From NCBI RefSeq assembly GCF_001746835.1, contig NZ_CP016094.1, forward strand, positions 248,001 through 312,000: a stretch of 64,000 nt of DNA, in the 5' to 3' direction. Position 1 is the first letter of the stretch. Each line of letters starts with the position of its first letter. The notes under the pieces are model-generated. The model ran no database searches. It was not told the origin of the DNA and was given only the letters and a program-made list of their open reading frames with translations. Of the stretch, positions 18,665 through 28,743 are shown in pieces. The stretch is from Lacunisphaera limnophila (GTDB lineage: Bacteria > Verrucomicrobiota > Verrucomicrobiia > Opitutales > Opitutaceae). The translations under genes and the position numbers were made by a program.

Positions 18665-19393
18665 ATGCGCTTCCGGTTTCTGCTCCTTCTCCTCGTCCTC
18701 CTGGCCGACGCCGCCGCGCAGGAGGTGAAGCTCGAGGTCAAACCACTGGCTCCGGACGTCTGGCTCCACACGTCGTGGCAAACGACGGCCACTTGGGGCC
18801 TCGTCCCCTCCAACGGCCTGATCGTGCGCGAGGCCGACCACATCGTCGTCATCGACACCGCCTGGGGCGCCGCCCCCTCCCGCGCGCTGCTGGCCTGGAT
18901 CGACCGCGAACTGAAGTTGCCCGTCACCCGCCTGATCGTGACCCACTTCCATGACGACCGCCTCGGCGGCTGGGAGGTCTTCGCCGAGCGCGGCGTGCGC
19001 ATCGTGACCTCCGAGCAAACCCTCGCCCTGGCCAAAGTGGAGCCCACCCCCGCCTTCGATCTCTACCAGCTGGCCCCGGGCGAAAAACTCGCCCGCGGCA
19101 CCCTCGAAATCCTCTACCCCGGCCCGGCCCACGCCCCCGACAACGTCGTCGTCTGGCTGCCCGCCCACCAGATTCTCGCCGGAGGCTGCGCCGTCCGCAG
19201 CGCCGTGTCGGGCGGCCTCGGCAACCTCTCCGACGCCTCCGTCGCCGACTGGGCCGCCTCCATCGCCCGCGTCCAAGCCGCCTACCCCGCCGCCCGCCTC
19301 GTCCTCCCCGGCCACGGCGACCCCGGCGGCCCCGAGCTCCTTGAGCACACGAAGGCCCTCGCCACCGCCGCCCTCCACCCAAAATCCAACTGA
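18665..19393 (+). CDS. Subclass B1-type metallo-beta-lactamase
   Basis: 242 aa with a signal peptide (RFRFLLLLLVLLADAAAQ). All six zinc ligands of subclass B1 enzymes can be placed: H94, H96 and D98 in THFHDDRLGG; H156 in YPGPAHAPDNVVVWLP; C175 in AGGCAVRS; H217 in PGHGD. The YPGP.H.PDNVVVW and GGC..(R/K)S..GLGNL..A stretches are those of IMP/BcII-type enzymes, and the length is that of a typical B1 enzyme. The family hydrolyses beta-lactams in the periplasm, so activity here is likely but not shown. It follows a serine hydrolase gene by 79 bases and could be co-transcribed. Base composition is like the host genes, so it looks resident, not recently acquired. Confidence 0.9.
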   Translation: MRFRFLLLLLVLLADAAAQEVKLEVKPLAPDVWLHTSWQTTATWGLVPSNGLIVREADHIVVIDTAWGAAPSRALLAWIDRELKLPVTRLIVTHFHDDRLGGWEVFAERGVRIVTSEQTLALAKVEPTPAFDLYQLAPGEKLARGTLEILYPGPAHAPDNVVVWLPAHQILAGGCAVRSAVSGGLGNLSDASVADWAASIARVQAAYPAARLVLPGHGDPGGPELLEHTKALATAALHPKSN

Positions 19394-19405
19394 GGCCCGG
19401 ACCCG

Positions 19406-19440
19406 AGAAGGGTCAGGCGGCGGAGATTTGATCTGATAAA
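19406..19440. repeat. Diverged GGGTCAGGC..GCGGA repeat (family C)
   Basis: GAGAAGGGTCAGGCGGCGGAG follows the metallo-beta-lactamase stop and then GATTTGATCTGATAAATC. It is a diverged member of the family seen at 13.6, 15.65 and 16.95 kb. The remaining 190 bases to the next gene show no other gene. Confidence 0.5.
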
Positions 19441-19633
19441 TCGGGGCCCTCCTAACTTGACCCAATTGCCCGCCCGATGCAGCCCCACAGCTTGATCTCA
19501 CGGTATGGATTGAGGCTGGCAATCAGGGAGCTCCTCCTGACTTCAGGTCTTTTTTTCCCATGCAAGGTCACTTCCTATCCCGTAGGATGGATCACGTTCA
19601 GCAACCTCTGCATGCCTTGCTCCTATCCATACG

Positions 19634-21142
19634 ATGAAAACGCTCTCACTTCTCAGAATACTCACGCTGGCGGCGGCAGGTCCCCTCGTTTTGCTGCCGA
19701 TCGGGTGCAATACCATTCCTAAGACCGAGCGCGCTCTTGGCACTTTTCCGGTCAAGATGGAGCAGGCCGAACAAGAACTGATTGGCTCACCCGAATGGGG
19801 ATTGGCGCTTTCCGGCGGCGGCATTCGGTCATCCCTGTTCGCCATTGGTGGGCTGAAGGCCCTGCATGATTCCGGACGACTGAAGGACGTTAAGATCATC
19901 TCGTCCGTCTCCGGTGGATCCTACGCCGCCTATTGGTTGTACTCGAATAACCAGGCCCAGCTCGAGGAGAGTAAGACCAAGGAATTCGGCTGGTTTTCCC
20001 TCGATGACCAAAACTTCAACGTCCGCGTCGCCGAGCTCAGCCTGACCAGCAACTTCGTGACCAACGCACAATATGTCGGGGCACTGGCGCAAGGGGCGGT
20101 AACGTTTTCGCCCGGCGCTGCGGCGGTAAATCTCTATGATCAACGCCTGAAACGGACCTATGGAGCAAGGGACATCAAAGATGCCTCCATCACCGATCTG
20201 CATTCAGCGGTGGCGGATGGCCAGAGTCCTTACCTCGTGGTGAATGCAACCGTAACCAAGCCAAAGGCACAACTCGGCTGGGCGGACGGCCTTTTGGAGA
20301 TGACGCCGCTTTTTGTGGGAAACCAGCAGTTTGGTTACCGCCCTTGGGTGAATGAGCCGATCCAGTTCCGAAGGGCCGTTGCAATCTCGGGGTCGGCGGT
20401 TACCGCCTTCCTGCAACAACCCATCACCATGCCGGACGGGAAAGCACCCGCCGAGGTAACCGGTACGGATGGCGGGAAATCAGAGAACCTGGGTGCGATC
20501 GCACTTATTCGCCGGGGTGTACCCAACATTATCATCTTCGATGCCGAGTTTGATCCGAAATATCGCTACGGCGCCTACCAAAACCTCAAGAACCGTCTCG
20601 CGGAGTGGAATCTCGCACTGAGCAACCGGGAACTCGACGCCTATATCGAGGGACAATTCAGCAACGAAGCCGCGAGGGCCGTGCTGAAGCAAGCCGTCCA
20701 CAAAGTGGACGTCATGACCAAGGGCACCCAGAATAAAATCAGCACGATATACTACGTGAAGATGGCGCTTTCCGATGACATCGTGACCAAGCTGCGCGCG
20801 AGCGAGGGCGATACCGAAGCCCGGCAGTACCTCGAGGATTTTCGGGGTGCTCTGAGCAACGGGCAGCAGCCCGAGGTGTGGCGTAAGCCTTGGACTTGGA
20901 ATCAACCTGACTGGAAGCCCGAACGCGTCGCTGCCGTGCCTGCTCCTCCGCTTGATCGCTGGCTTGCCGCCGTGACCTGGGACTACTCCGGTTTCCTGAA
21001 TAGCCCCAATGCTCCCTCCGGCTTCATCGCGCGCAGATTCAAATTCCCCATGTACGGAACTGAGGATCAATCCTTTTACGGAGACCAAGCCATCGCCTAT
21101 ATCGGCTTGGGGTACCTCGCGGCTTCAGAAATCATGAAATAG
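19634..21142 (+). CDS. Patatin-like phospholipase lipoprotein
   Basis: 502 aa. A lipoprotein signal ends in LPIGC (C25), so the protein is probably membrane-tethered. The patatin/cPLA2 catalytic parts are visible: oxyanion loop SGGGIRS (60-66), nucleophile S93 in SVSGGS, and catalytic D279 in TDGG. These are expected for a Ser-Asp dyad acyl hydrolase acting on lipids. The protein is longer than minimal patatins, with extra helical segments around 320-420. No partner gene is adjacent: a repeat-containing gap precedes it and the sulfatase cluster begins about 170 bases later. Substrate is unknown. Confidence 0.85.
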   Translation: MKTLSLLRILTLAAAGPLVLLPIGCNTIPKTERALGTFPVKMEQAEQELIGSPEWGLALSGGGIRSSLFAIGGLKALHDSGRLKDVKIISSVSGGSYAAYWLYSNNQAQLEESKTKEFGWFSLDDQNFNVRVAELSLTSNFVTNAQYVGALAQGAVTFSPGAAAVNLYDQRLKRTYGARDIKDASITDLHSAVADGQSPYLVVNATVTKPKAQLGWADGLLEMTPLFVGNQQFGYRPWVNEPIQFRRAVAISGSAVTAFLQQPITMPDGKAPAEVTGTDGGKSENLGAIALIRRGVPNIIIFDAEFDPKYRYGAYQNLKNRLAEWNLALSNRELDAYIEGQFSNEAARAVLKQAVHKVDVMTKGTQNKISTIYYVKMALSDDIVTKLRASEGDTEARQYLEDFRGALSNGQQPEVWRKPWTWNQPDWKPERVAAVPAPPLDRWLAAVTWDYSGFLNSPNAPSGFIARRFKFPMYGTEDQSFYGDQAIAYIGLGYLAASEIMK

Positions 21143-21313
21143 GAGCCTGCCTAAGCGGGAAACCAACAGGGACAGGCCTCGCCGGGGTTACCCTGCCCCT
21201 TTTTGCGCCTTCTGCGTTTTTCGCGGCCAACCCCATTCATCCCTGCTCCTGCGCACGTCACGGTCAGCCCGGGATTTCTTGCGAACCGCCCAAAATACGA
21301 TTGCTCAGTCGGG

Positions 21314-22390
<1,077 letters not shown>

Positions 22391-22421
22391 ATCCGCCGGA
22401 CCCAGCCCCCGCGCTCTAGCC

Positions 22422-24290
22422 ATGAACCCACTCCGATTCACCACGGCCCTGCTCCTCCTGTCCGCGTTGGCCTGCCGTGCCGCCCCGGAGCGCCCGAACA
22501 TCGTCTGGCTCACCAGCGAAGACCACGGCCCCGAGATGGGTTGCTACGGCGACCCGCTGGCGCGCACGCCCCACGTCGATGCCCTCGCCGCGCAGGGCAT
22601 GCGTTACCGGCTCGTCTGGTCCACCGCCCCGGTGTGCGCCCCGTCGCGCACGGCAATCATCTCCGGCCTCTATCCGTCGAGTTCCGGCGGTATCCACATG
22701 CGCTCGAGGGTGTCCCTGCCGCCGGGGATGCACCTCTACCCGCACTACCTGCGCGCAGCCGGCTACTACACCACGAACAACGACAAGGAGGACTACAACC
22801 TCCGCGCGCCGGCCAACCTCTGGGATGCGTCATCGAAGACCGCGCACTGGCGGAACCGGGCGCCGGGCCAGCCGTTTTTCGCGATCTTCAACTCCATGAA
22901 GAGCCATGAATCGCAGATCCGGAAGCGTCCGCACACCGCGGTCACGGATCCCGCGCAGGTCCGCCTCCCGGCCTATCATCCGGACACGCCCGAGGTACGC
23001 CAGGATTGGGCCCAGTACTACGACCAGGTCAGCGCGGCCGACGCGGACGCCGGTGCGCGCCTCCGGGAGATCGAGGCGGCCGGCCTGGCCGCGGACACGA
23101 TCATCTTCTACTACGGGGACCACGGCAGAGGAATGCCGCGCAGCAAGCGCTGGCCGTCGAATTCCGGCCTCCACGTCCCGCTGGTGGTCTACTTCCCGGA
23201 ACGCTGGCGCCACCTCGCGCCCGCGGACTACACGCCGGGCGGCGAGTCCGCGCGGTTCGTCAGCTTCGTCGACCTGGCACCGACACTCCTGAGCCTGGGC
23301 GGGACGCCCCCGCCCGCCTGGATGCAAGGCCAGGCCTTCGCCGGTCCGCACGCGGTCCCGGGGCGCACGCTGCTCTTCGGCGAGCGGGGCCGCATGGACG
23401 AGCGGCTCGACCTCGTCCGCAGCGTGACCGACGGCCGCTATGTGTATCTGCGGAACTACCTCCCCCAGGTTTCGCAGGGCCAACACGTCGCCTATCAGTT
23501 CCAGACCCCGACGACCCGGATCTGGCGCGAGCACTACGACCAGGGAAAAACCAATGCGGCCCAGTCCCTCTTCTGGCAGGTACCGAAGGCGCCGGAGGAA
23601 CTCTACGACCTCACCACCGATCCCGACGAGGTGCACAACCTCGCCGCCCTGCCCGAACACCGGCCGGTCTTGGAGCGGCTCCGGCAGGCGTTGCGCTCAC
23701 ACCTCCTCGAAGTGCGCGACCTGGGTTTCCTCCCCGAGCGCGAACTGCACGCCCGGTCTGGGACCGACACCCCCTATGCCCTCGCGCGCGATCCCGCGCG
23801 CTACCCGCTGGAACTCATCCTCGAGACGGCGGAGCTCGCCTCGATCCTCGACCCGGCCGCGACGCCGACGCTGGTGCAGCGAGCCGCCCACGCCGACAGC
23901 GCCGTGCGCTACTGGGCGACGCTTGGCCTGCGCCTGCGCGGGGCGGAAACGGTGCGGGCCCAGGCCGGCGAGCTCACCCGAGCCTTGGCCGACGAATCCC
24001 CGGATGTGCGCATCGTCGCGGCTGAGGCGTTCGGTCACTTCGGCACCGCCGAGCAGCGGAGCACCGCCCTCGCGGTCCTGCGCGGGCTCGCGTCGCCCGG
24101 GGAGAACGGCGTCTTCGTCGCCCTGTCCGCCCTGCAGGCGATCGAGGCCCTCGGCGATCACGCGGCGGAGCTCCACCCCTTCGTCGCCGGCCTTGATCCA
24201 AACGGTCCGTTGCCCGATCCTCGCTTCAACGGTTACGTCGCCAGCCTGATCGAGAGCATCACCGGAAAATCTCCGGCCAAGCAGCCCTGA
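22422..24290 (+). CDS. Secreted sulfatase with C-terminal HEAT-like repeats
   Basis: 622 aa from the ATG at 22422, 31 bases after the FGE gene; upstream in-frame codons overlap FGE in another frame and are ignored. A signal peptide (RFTTALLLLSALACRAA) precedes the sulfatase domain. The formylglycine site is C72 in CAPSR. TSEDHGPEMGCYGD carries the first metal ligands and YYGDHG the second set. The overall pattern resembles N-sulfoglucosamine sulfohydrolase-like enzymes (S1 family), but the substrate cannot be fixed from this. After about residue 460 come helical repeats of HEAT type (LVQRAAHADSAVRYWATLGL and ESPDVRIVAAEAFGHFG), a probable protein- or substrate-binding extension. It probably acts on sulfated glycans. 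Confidence 0.9.
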   Translation: MNPLRFTTALLLLSALACRAAPERPNIVWLTSEDHGPEMGCYGDPLARTPHVDALAAQGMRYRLVWSTAPVCAPSRTAIISGLYPSSSGGIHMRSRVSLPPGMHLYPHYLRAAGYYTTNNDKEDYNLRAPANLWDASSKTAHWRNRAPGQPFFAIFNSMKSHESQIRKRPHTAVTDPAQVRLPAYHPDTPEVRQDWAQYYDQVSAADADAGARLREIEAAGLAADTIIFYYGDHGRGMPRSKRWPSNSGLHVPLVVYFPERWRHLAPADYTPGGESARFVSFVDLAPTLLSLGGTPPPAWMQGQAFAGPHAVPGRTLLFGERGRMDERLDLVRSVTDGRYVYLRNYLPQVSQGQHVAYQFQTPTTRIWREHYDQGKTNAAQSLFWQVPKAPEELYDLTTDPDEVHNLAALPEHRPVLERLRQALRSHLLEVRDLGFLPERELHARSGTDTPYALARDPARYPLELILETAELASILDPAATPTLVQRAAHADSAVRYWATLGLRLRGAETVRAQAGELTRALADESPDVRIVAAEAFGHFGTAEQRSTALAVLRGLASPGENGVFVALSALQAIEALGDHAAELHPFVAGLDPNGPLPDPRFNGYVASLIESITGKSPAKQP

Positions 24291-24422
24291 ACCGTCTCGC
24301 CCCGCCCGAACCTCAACACGGCAAGGTCCACCCCGGCGTGAAGGTGCAAACAAGACCCTGCCCACTAGATCCGCCCAGAAGCCGCCAAACCCTGACGCTT
24401 GTTCCATAAACCCAGGAATCAA

Positions 24423-25808
24423 ATGACCCTGAATGCCATAAAACGATTGTCGCTGGCCATGCTCGGATTATCGCTGGCCGGACTGGCGGGCGCGGCCACC
24501 CCGCCCAATGTCATCATCATCTTCGCGGACGACCTCGGCTACGGCGACCTGGCGTGCTACGGCCATCCCTCGATCCGCACGCCGCACCTCGACCGCATGG
24601 CGGCGGAGGGGCTGCGCTTCACGGACTTCTACGCCGCCGCGGCGCTGTGCACGCCGAGCCGCGCGGCCCTGCTCACCGGCCGCCACGCGATCCGCAGCGG
24701 CATGACCCACCGGCCCGGCACCCGCGCGGTGTTGTTTCCCGACTCCCCGGGCGGACTGCCACCGTCGGAAATCACGCTGGCCGAGGCGTTGAAAATGGCG
24801 GGCTATGCCACTGCGCTCATCGGCAAATGGCATCTCGGCATTCACGAGGGTTCCCGCCCGCGCGACCAGGGCTTCGACCATAACTTCGGCCTTCCCTACT
24901 CCAATGACATGGACCGGCGCGAGGATGTGCCGGGCGAGGCGCGGTTCCGGCCCGATCCGCCGGCCGACGGGTGGAACGTGCCGCTGCTCCGCAACGAGGA
25001 GGTCATCGAGCGCCCCGCCGACCAGACCACCCTGACCAAGCGCTACACCGAGGAGGCGGTGAGGTTCATCACGGCCAACCGGACGAAGCCGTTCTTCCTC
25101 TACCTCGCGCACAACATGCCGCATACGCCGGTGTTTGCCTCGGAGGCGTTCCGGGGCAAAAGCCCGCGCGGGGCCTACGGCGATGCGGTCGAGGAACTCG
25201 ACTGGAGCACGGGCGAGGTGCTGGCCGCCCTTCGCCGCGAGGGCCTGGCGGAACGGACCCTCGTCATCTTCACCAGCGACAACGGCCCCTGGCTGACCGA
25301 GCGCGAGCAGGGCGGCAGCGCGGGGCTCCTGCGCGACGGCAAGGGCAGCACGTGGGAAGGCGGCATGCGCGTGCCCGGCCTCGCGTGGATGCCCGGCCGC
25401 ATCGCGCCCGGCGTGACCAGCGAGGCGGCCGGCACCCTCGACCTGTTTCCCACCGCGCTCGCGCTGGCCGGCCAGCCTTCGCCGGCGGGCGTGACCCTCG
25501 ACGGCACCGACCTCTCTCCGCTGCTGTTCGCCGGCCGCGCGCCGCCGGAACGGCCGTTCTTCTACTACCGCGGCTCGGACATCTACGCGGTCCGGCTCGG
25601 TCCCTGGAAGGCGCATTTCTTCACCCAAGGCGGCTTCGGCGACCCCGCGCGCAAGGCGCATGCCCCGCCGCAGTTGTTTCATCTGGCGCGGGATCCGTCC
25701 GAGCAGTTCAATGTCGCGGCCGATCATCCGGACGTGCTCGCGCGGCTCCGCACGGCGGTGGCAGCGCACCAGGCCGCCGTCGTGCCGGGTGAACCGCAGT
25801 TGCAGTAG
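24423..25808 (+). CDS. Secreted sulfatase, arylsulfatase A-like
   Basis: 461 aa from the ATG at 24423, which gives a clean signal peptide (LSLAMLGLSLAGLAGAA). Motifs in order: IIIFADDLGYGDLACYG (metal Asp pair), C76 in CTPSR (formylglycine site), GKWHLG (Lys/His of the active site) and FTSDNGP (metal Asp/Asn). This is a complete S1-type sulfatase of usual length. It stands 132 bases after the HEAT-repeat sulfatase on the same strand, so the FGE and both sulfatases could be one transcript. The substrate is unknown; marine or plant sulfated polysaccharides are a common target in this phylum (inference). Confidence 0.92.
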   Translation: MTLNAIKRLSLAMLGLSLAGLAGAATPPNVIIIFADDLGYGDLACYGHPSIRTPHLDRMAAEGLRFTDFYAAAALCTPSRAALLTGRHAIRSGMTHRPGTRAVLFPDSPGGLPPSEITLAEALKMAGYATALIGKWHLGIHEGSRPRDQGFDHNFGLPYSNDMDRREDVPGEARFRPDPPADGWNVPLLRNEEVIERPADQTTLTKRYTEEAVRFITANRTKPFFLYLAHNMPHTPVFASEAFRGKSPRGAYGDAVEELDWSTGEVLAALRREGLAERTLVIFTSDNGPWLTEREQGGSAGLLRDGKGSTWEGGMRVPGLAWMPGRIAPGVTSEAAGTLDLFPTALALAGQPSPAGVTLDGTDLSPLLFAGRAPPERPFFYYRGSDIYAVRLGPWKAHFFTQGGFGDPARKAHAPPQLFHLARDPSEQFNVAADHPDVLARLRTAVAAHQAAVVPGEPQLQ

Positions 25809-25837
25809 ACCCGCCCCGGCCCGCCTGCTTCCGACCC

Positions 25838-26317
25838 GTGACCCCGCCCCCCGCCATCCCGCCCGAGGTTTCCCTGCGCGAGGTCCGCGTCAGCGACCTG
25901 CCCATCCTGTTCGAGCATCAGCTTGACCTGGAGGCGGCGCGCCTGGCCGCGTTCCCCTCGCGTGACCGCGCGGCGTTCATGGCGCACTGGACGAAAATCA
26001 TGGCGAATCCCTCCGGCCTCGTCCGCACCATCCTCTGCAACGGCACGGTCGCCGGGAACATCGGCGCGTGGAACGACGGCGCCGACCGGCTCGTCGGCTA
26101 CTGGATCGGACGCGAGTTCTGGCACCGCGGCATCGCGAGCGCGGCGCTGGTCCAATTCCTCGATCATGAGCCCACCCGCCCGCTCTGGGCCCACGTGGTG
26201 GCGTACAACGCCGCCTCAATCCGCGTCCTGCAAAAAGCCGGCTTCACGCAGGCCGGCAAAGAACCCTGCGAACTCCCCGGCGGCACCCCAAGCGAAGAGC
26301 TCATCTTCAAGCGCTGA
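25838..26317 (+). CDS. GNAT-family N-acetyltransferase
   Basis: 159 aa from a GTG 29 bases after the sulfatase. The pattern is that of RimJ/RimL-like acetyltransferases: LREVRVSDLPIL at the start, a GYWIGREFWHRGIASAAL acetyl-CoA binding segment and YNAASIRVLQKAGF near the end. It transfers an acetyl group from acetyl-CoA to an amine, often a protein N-terminus or antibiotic. The target is unknown. Confidence 0.85.
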   Translation: MTPPPAIPPEVSLREVRVSDLPILFEHQLDLEAARLAAFPSRDRAAFMAHWTKIMANPSGLVRTILCNGTVAGNIGAWNDGADRLVGYWIGREFWHRGIASAALVQFLDHEPTRPLWAHVVAYNAASIRVLQKAGFTQAGKEPCELPGGTPSEELIFKR

Positions 26318-26498
26318 AGCCCCCGTCGCGCCGCCGGCTAGACAGCCGGATAACCTTGCCCGCTCCGACTGCGTGTCTTCGTGCCGTCGTGATTAAATTC
26401 CAACCAGGATCCTCTCTCCCCGCTGCAACGCGGTGGCCTCCTTACGCAGCTTGCGCCCCACGCCGACCTGCCGTATCGACAGGCACCCCGACCCCACC

Positions 26499-27425
26499 AT
26501 GAAATTCCCCGCCTCCGTCCTTGCCCTGCTCCTTGCCACGACCGCGTTCGCCCAGACCCGCGAGGTGGGGCCCTACACCGTCCACCCGATCATGCCGGGC
26601 GTGCTGCGCATCGAGGACGCCAACCAAACCAACCCCTCCGGCATCCATCGCGACGCCGAGGGCAAGACGACCGGCTTCAACAACTGCTCCGACATGTATC
26701 TCATCGTCGGCGGCGACCAGGCCCTCCTGATCGACCTGTCCAATGACATCAAGTGGGACACCACCGCCGTCACCTCGCTCCAGGCCGTCGTGGCGCAGGA
26801 GATCGGGCCCCGCAAGCTGCACATCGCCATCACCCACTTCCATGGCGACCACACTGGCATGCTCCCCGCCTTCAAGGACAACCCGGCCGTCACCTTCTGG
26901 ATCCAGACCGATGAATTCAAGGGCCGGGAGATTTTCCCCGCGGACCGCACCGTCCCCATCGGCGGCGACTCCTCGCTCGACCTCGGCGGCGGCGTGATCG
27001 TCGACGCGGTGAAAATCCCGGGCCACACCGACCATTCCACCGCCTATTTCCTGCGGGGAAAAAACTTCCTGTTCAGCGGCGACGGCCTCGGCTCGGGCAA
27101 CGGCGTGTGGATCTTCTCCGCGGAGGGTTTTACCAAGTACCGCGCCACCGTCGACCGCCTGATCGCCACCATCCGCACCCCGGCCAACGGTATCGACGAG
27201 CAGCAGCTCATCGTCTTCGGCGCCCATTACTGGCAGAAGCGCGACAAGGAAAAGCTCACCATGCAGTACATCCTCGACATGCAGACCCTCATCGGCGCCA
27301 TCAAGGCCGGCACCGCCCGCGAGGAGAAGGTGACCTTCGGCCCCTACCTCAACACGAACTTCATCTCCGGCGAAGCCACCATCACCTGGAACAAAGCCGA
27401 CGCCGAGAAATTCAAGGCGGAGTAG
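26499..27425 (+). CDS. Secreted MBL-fold metallohydrolase
   Basis: 308 aa from the ATG at 26499, giving the signal peptide KFPASVLALLLATTAFAQ. The metallo-beta-lactamase fold signature THFHGDHTG gives ligands H113, H115, D117 and H118, and PGHTDHS provides the next His. Unlike the enzyme at 18665 it lacks the B1-specific Cys and has the D-H form of the HxHxDH motif, so it is a general MBL-fold hydrolase (glyoxalase-II-like or lactonase-like). The substrate is unknown. It is monocistronic by appearance. Confidence 0.85.
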   Translation: MKFPASVLALLLATTAFAQTREVGPYTVHPIMPGVLRIEDANQTNPSGIHRDAEGKTTGFNNCSDMYLIVGGDQALLIDLSNDIKWDTTAVTSLQAVVAQEIGPRKLHIAITHFHGDHTGMLPAFKDNPAVTFWIQTDEFKGREIFPADRTVPIGGDSSLDLGGGVIVDAVKIPGHTDHSTAYFLRGKNFLFSGDGLGSGNGVWIFSAEGFTKYRATVDRLIATIRTPANGIDEQQLIVFGAHYWQKRDKEKLTMQYILDMQTLIGAIKAGTAREEKVTFGPYLNTNFISGEATITWNKADAEKFKAE

Positions 27426-27650
27426 CCGCGCTCAAATTCCGGCCTAAAAATCCGCCGGATTCTCCCTAGCTCCGCCGCGCGCTGCACCACGCCTCGGCGC
27501 CGGCCCGACCCCTCGCCGTCCTCAGCGAGACCGTCGCCCTCCGCCTCGTCCGACCGGGCTCAACATTGACCCTTCGCTCCAGGGAAATCCCCCTGATCGC
27601 CACCGCGGTTGCGGCTTGCGACGGCAAAATCCGGGGCCTTTGCTGTCTGT

Positions 27651-28712
27651 ATGCGACTCCCGTCCCGCATGTGGTCGATGATGGTTGGCCTGCTGCTTGT
27701 GGGGGCTGCCCAGGCCGACACGTTCACCACCTTGCAGGGTGCGTCCTTCGAGGGAAAAGTGAAAGACCTGTATGGCGACACGGTGCTCTTCGGCATCAAG
27801 GATAGCACCCGCGGCATTCCGCTCGAGGAGCTTGACGATGCGTCCCTGCGGAAGATTGCCCTGTTTCTGCAGGATGTAGCCGCCGTGCCTCCCCGGTGGA
27901 GCCAGTCCACTTCGCCGGTCGCCAAGGCAGTCGCGCGCAAGCTCGTCGTCCTACGGGAGGGCAAATGGGCGGCGTTCAACCCGGGCGAGCGGCCCGAACC
28001 CGAATTCTATGTACTTTACTACGGCGCTTACTGGTGCGGACCCTGCCGGCGGTTCAGCCCCACCTTGGTTAAGGCTTACCACCAATTAAAGGCCGAGGCC
28101 GGTGATCGCTTCGAGGTCATCTTCATCAGCAGCGATCAGGACGATCGGGGGCAGATCACCTACGCCAAGGAAGTCGGGATGCCATGGCCGGTGGTGCGCT
28201 TTCCCGACGCCCAGCGCATCCGCGTCTTCGAACAATGGCGGGCCAGGGGCATTCCGAGCATCGTGGTGGTCAACCGAGAAGGAGACGCGCTGTTCCATTC
28301 CTATCGCGGCGAGGAGTACTTGGGTCCCGACGAGCCGTTGCAACGCTTCACGCATCTGCTGCGCGCTTCGGGAGGGCCGGGCGCAGACGCTCCCCGGCCT
28401 GGCCGGCATCGCCTCGCAATTGCCCAATACCTGCTCAATCACCCGGGCACGAGCCCTGCGCCCAAACCGTACCTGGTCGGGCTCGACCGCAATAAACTGC
28501 AGACCATTCCGGCCGGCGAAATCCAATTGCAGCTCGCGGTGAATGCCCGGGGACAGGTCGAAGATCTCGAGTTCCTGACGCCGCTGGATGCCGTGCATAA
28601 GGATCTCGTCAGGCGTGCCATCGATACTTGGCTCTTCCTGCCTGCGGTAACCGACGGTCAACCGGCCCCCAGCAAGGTAGTCATCCCGATAGTGTTTGCA
28701 CCTGCCGCCTGA
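27651..28712 (+). CDS. Secreted thioredoxin-fold protein with TonB-like C-terminal domain
   Basis: 353 aa from the ATG at 27651; an in-frame TTG lies upstream at 27609. Parts in order: signal peptide (RMWSMMVGLLLVGAAQA); a short N-terminal SHD1-like region (FTTLQGASFEGKVKDLYGDT and PLEELDDASL); a thioredoxin/nucleoredoxin fold with WCGPC (C129, C132); and a C-terminal TonB-like domain (LQLAVNARGQVEDLEFLTPL, RRAIDTWLFLPA). The redox part resembles TlpA/nucleoredoxin proteins that reduce disulfides outside the cytoplasm. The combination with a TonB C-domain is seen in PVC bacteria, but its purpose is not known to me. Confidence 0.8.
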   Translation: MRLPSRMWSMMVGLLLVGAAQADTFTTLQGASFEGKVKDLYGDTVLFGIKDSTRGIPLEELDDASLRKIALFLQDVAAVPPRWSQSTSPVAKAVARKLVVLREGKWAAFNPGERPEPEFYVLYYGAYWCGPCRRFSPTLVKAYHQLKAEAGDRFEVIFISSDQDDRGQITYAKEVGMPWPVVRFPDAQRIRVFEQWRARGIPSIVVVNREGDALFHSYRGEEYLGPDEPLQRFTHLLRASGGPGADAPRPGRHRLAIAQYLLNHPGTSPAPKPYLVGLDRNKLQTIPAGEIQLQLAVNARGQVEDLEFLTPLDAVHKDLVRRAIDTWLFLPAVTDGQPAPSKVVIPIVFAPAA

Positions 28713-28743
28713 GGTTCGGCCGCAAACCGCTCAACGCCGCGTC

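Noticed and set aside
21203-21313. N-terminal extension of the formylglycine-generating enzyme from the TTG at 21203
   Set aside because: The DNA there is a dispersed repeat also present at 17.05 kb without a gene, and the extension would bury the signal-like segment.
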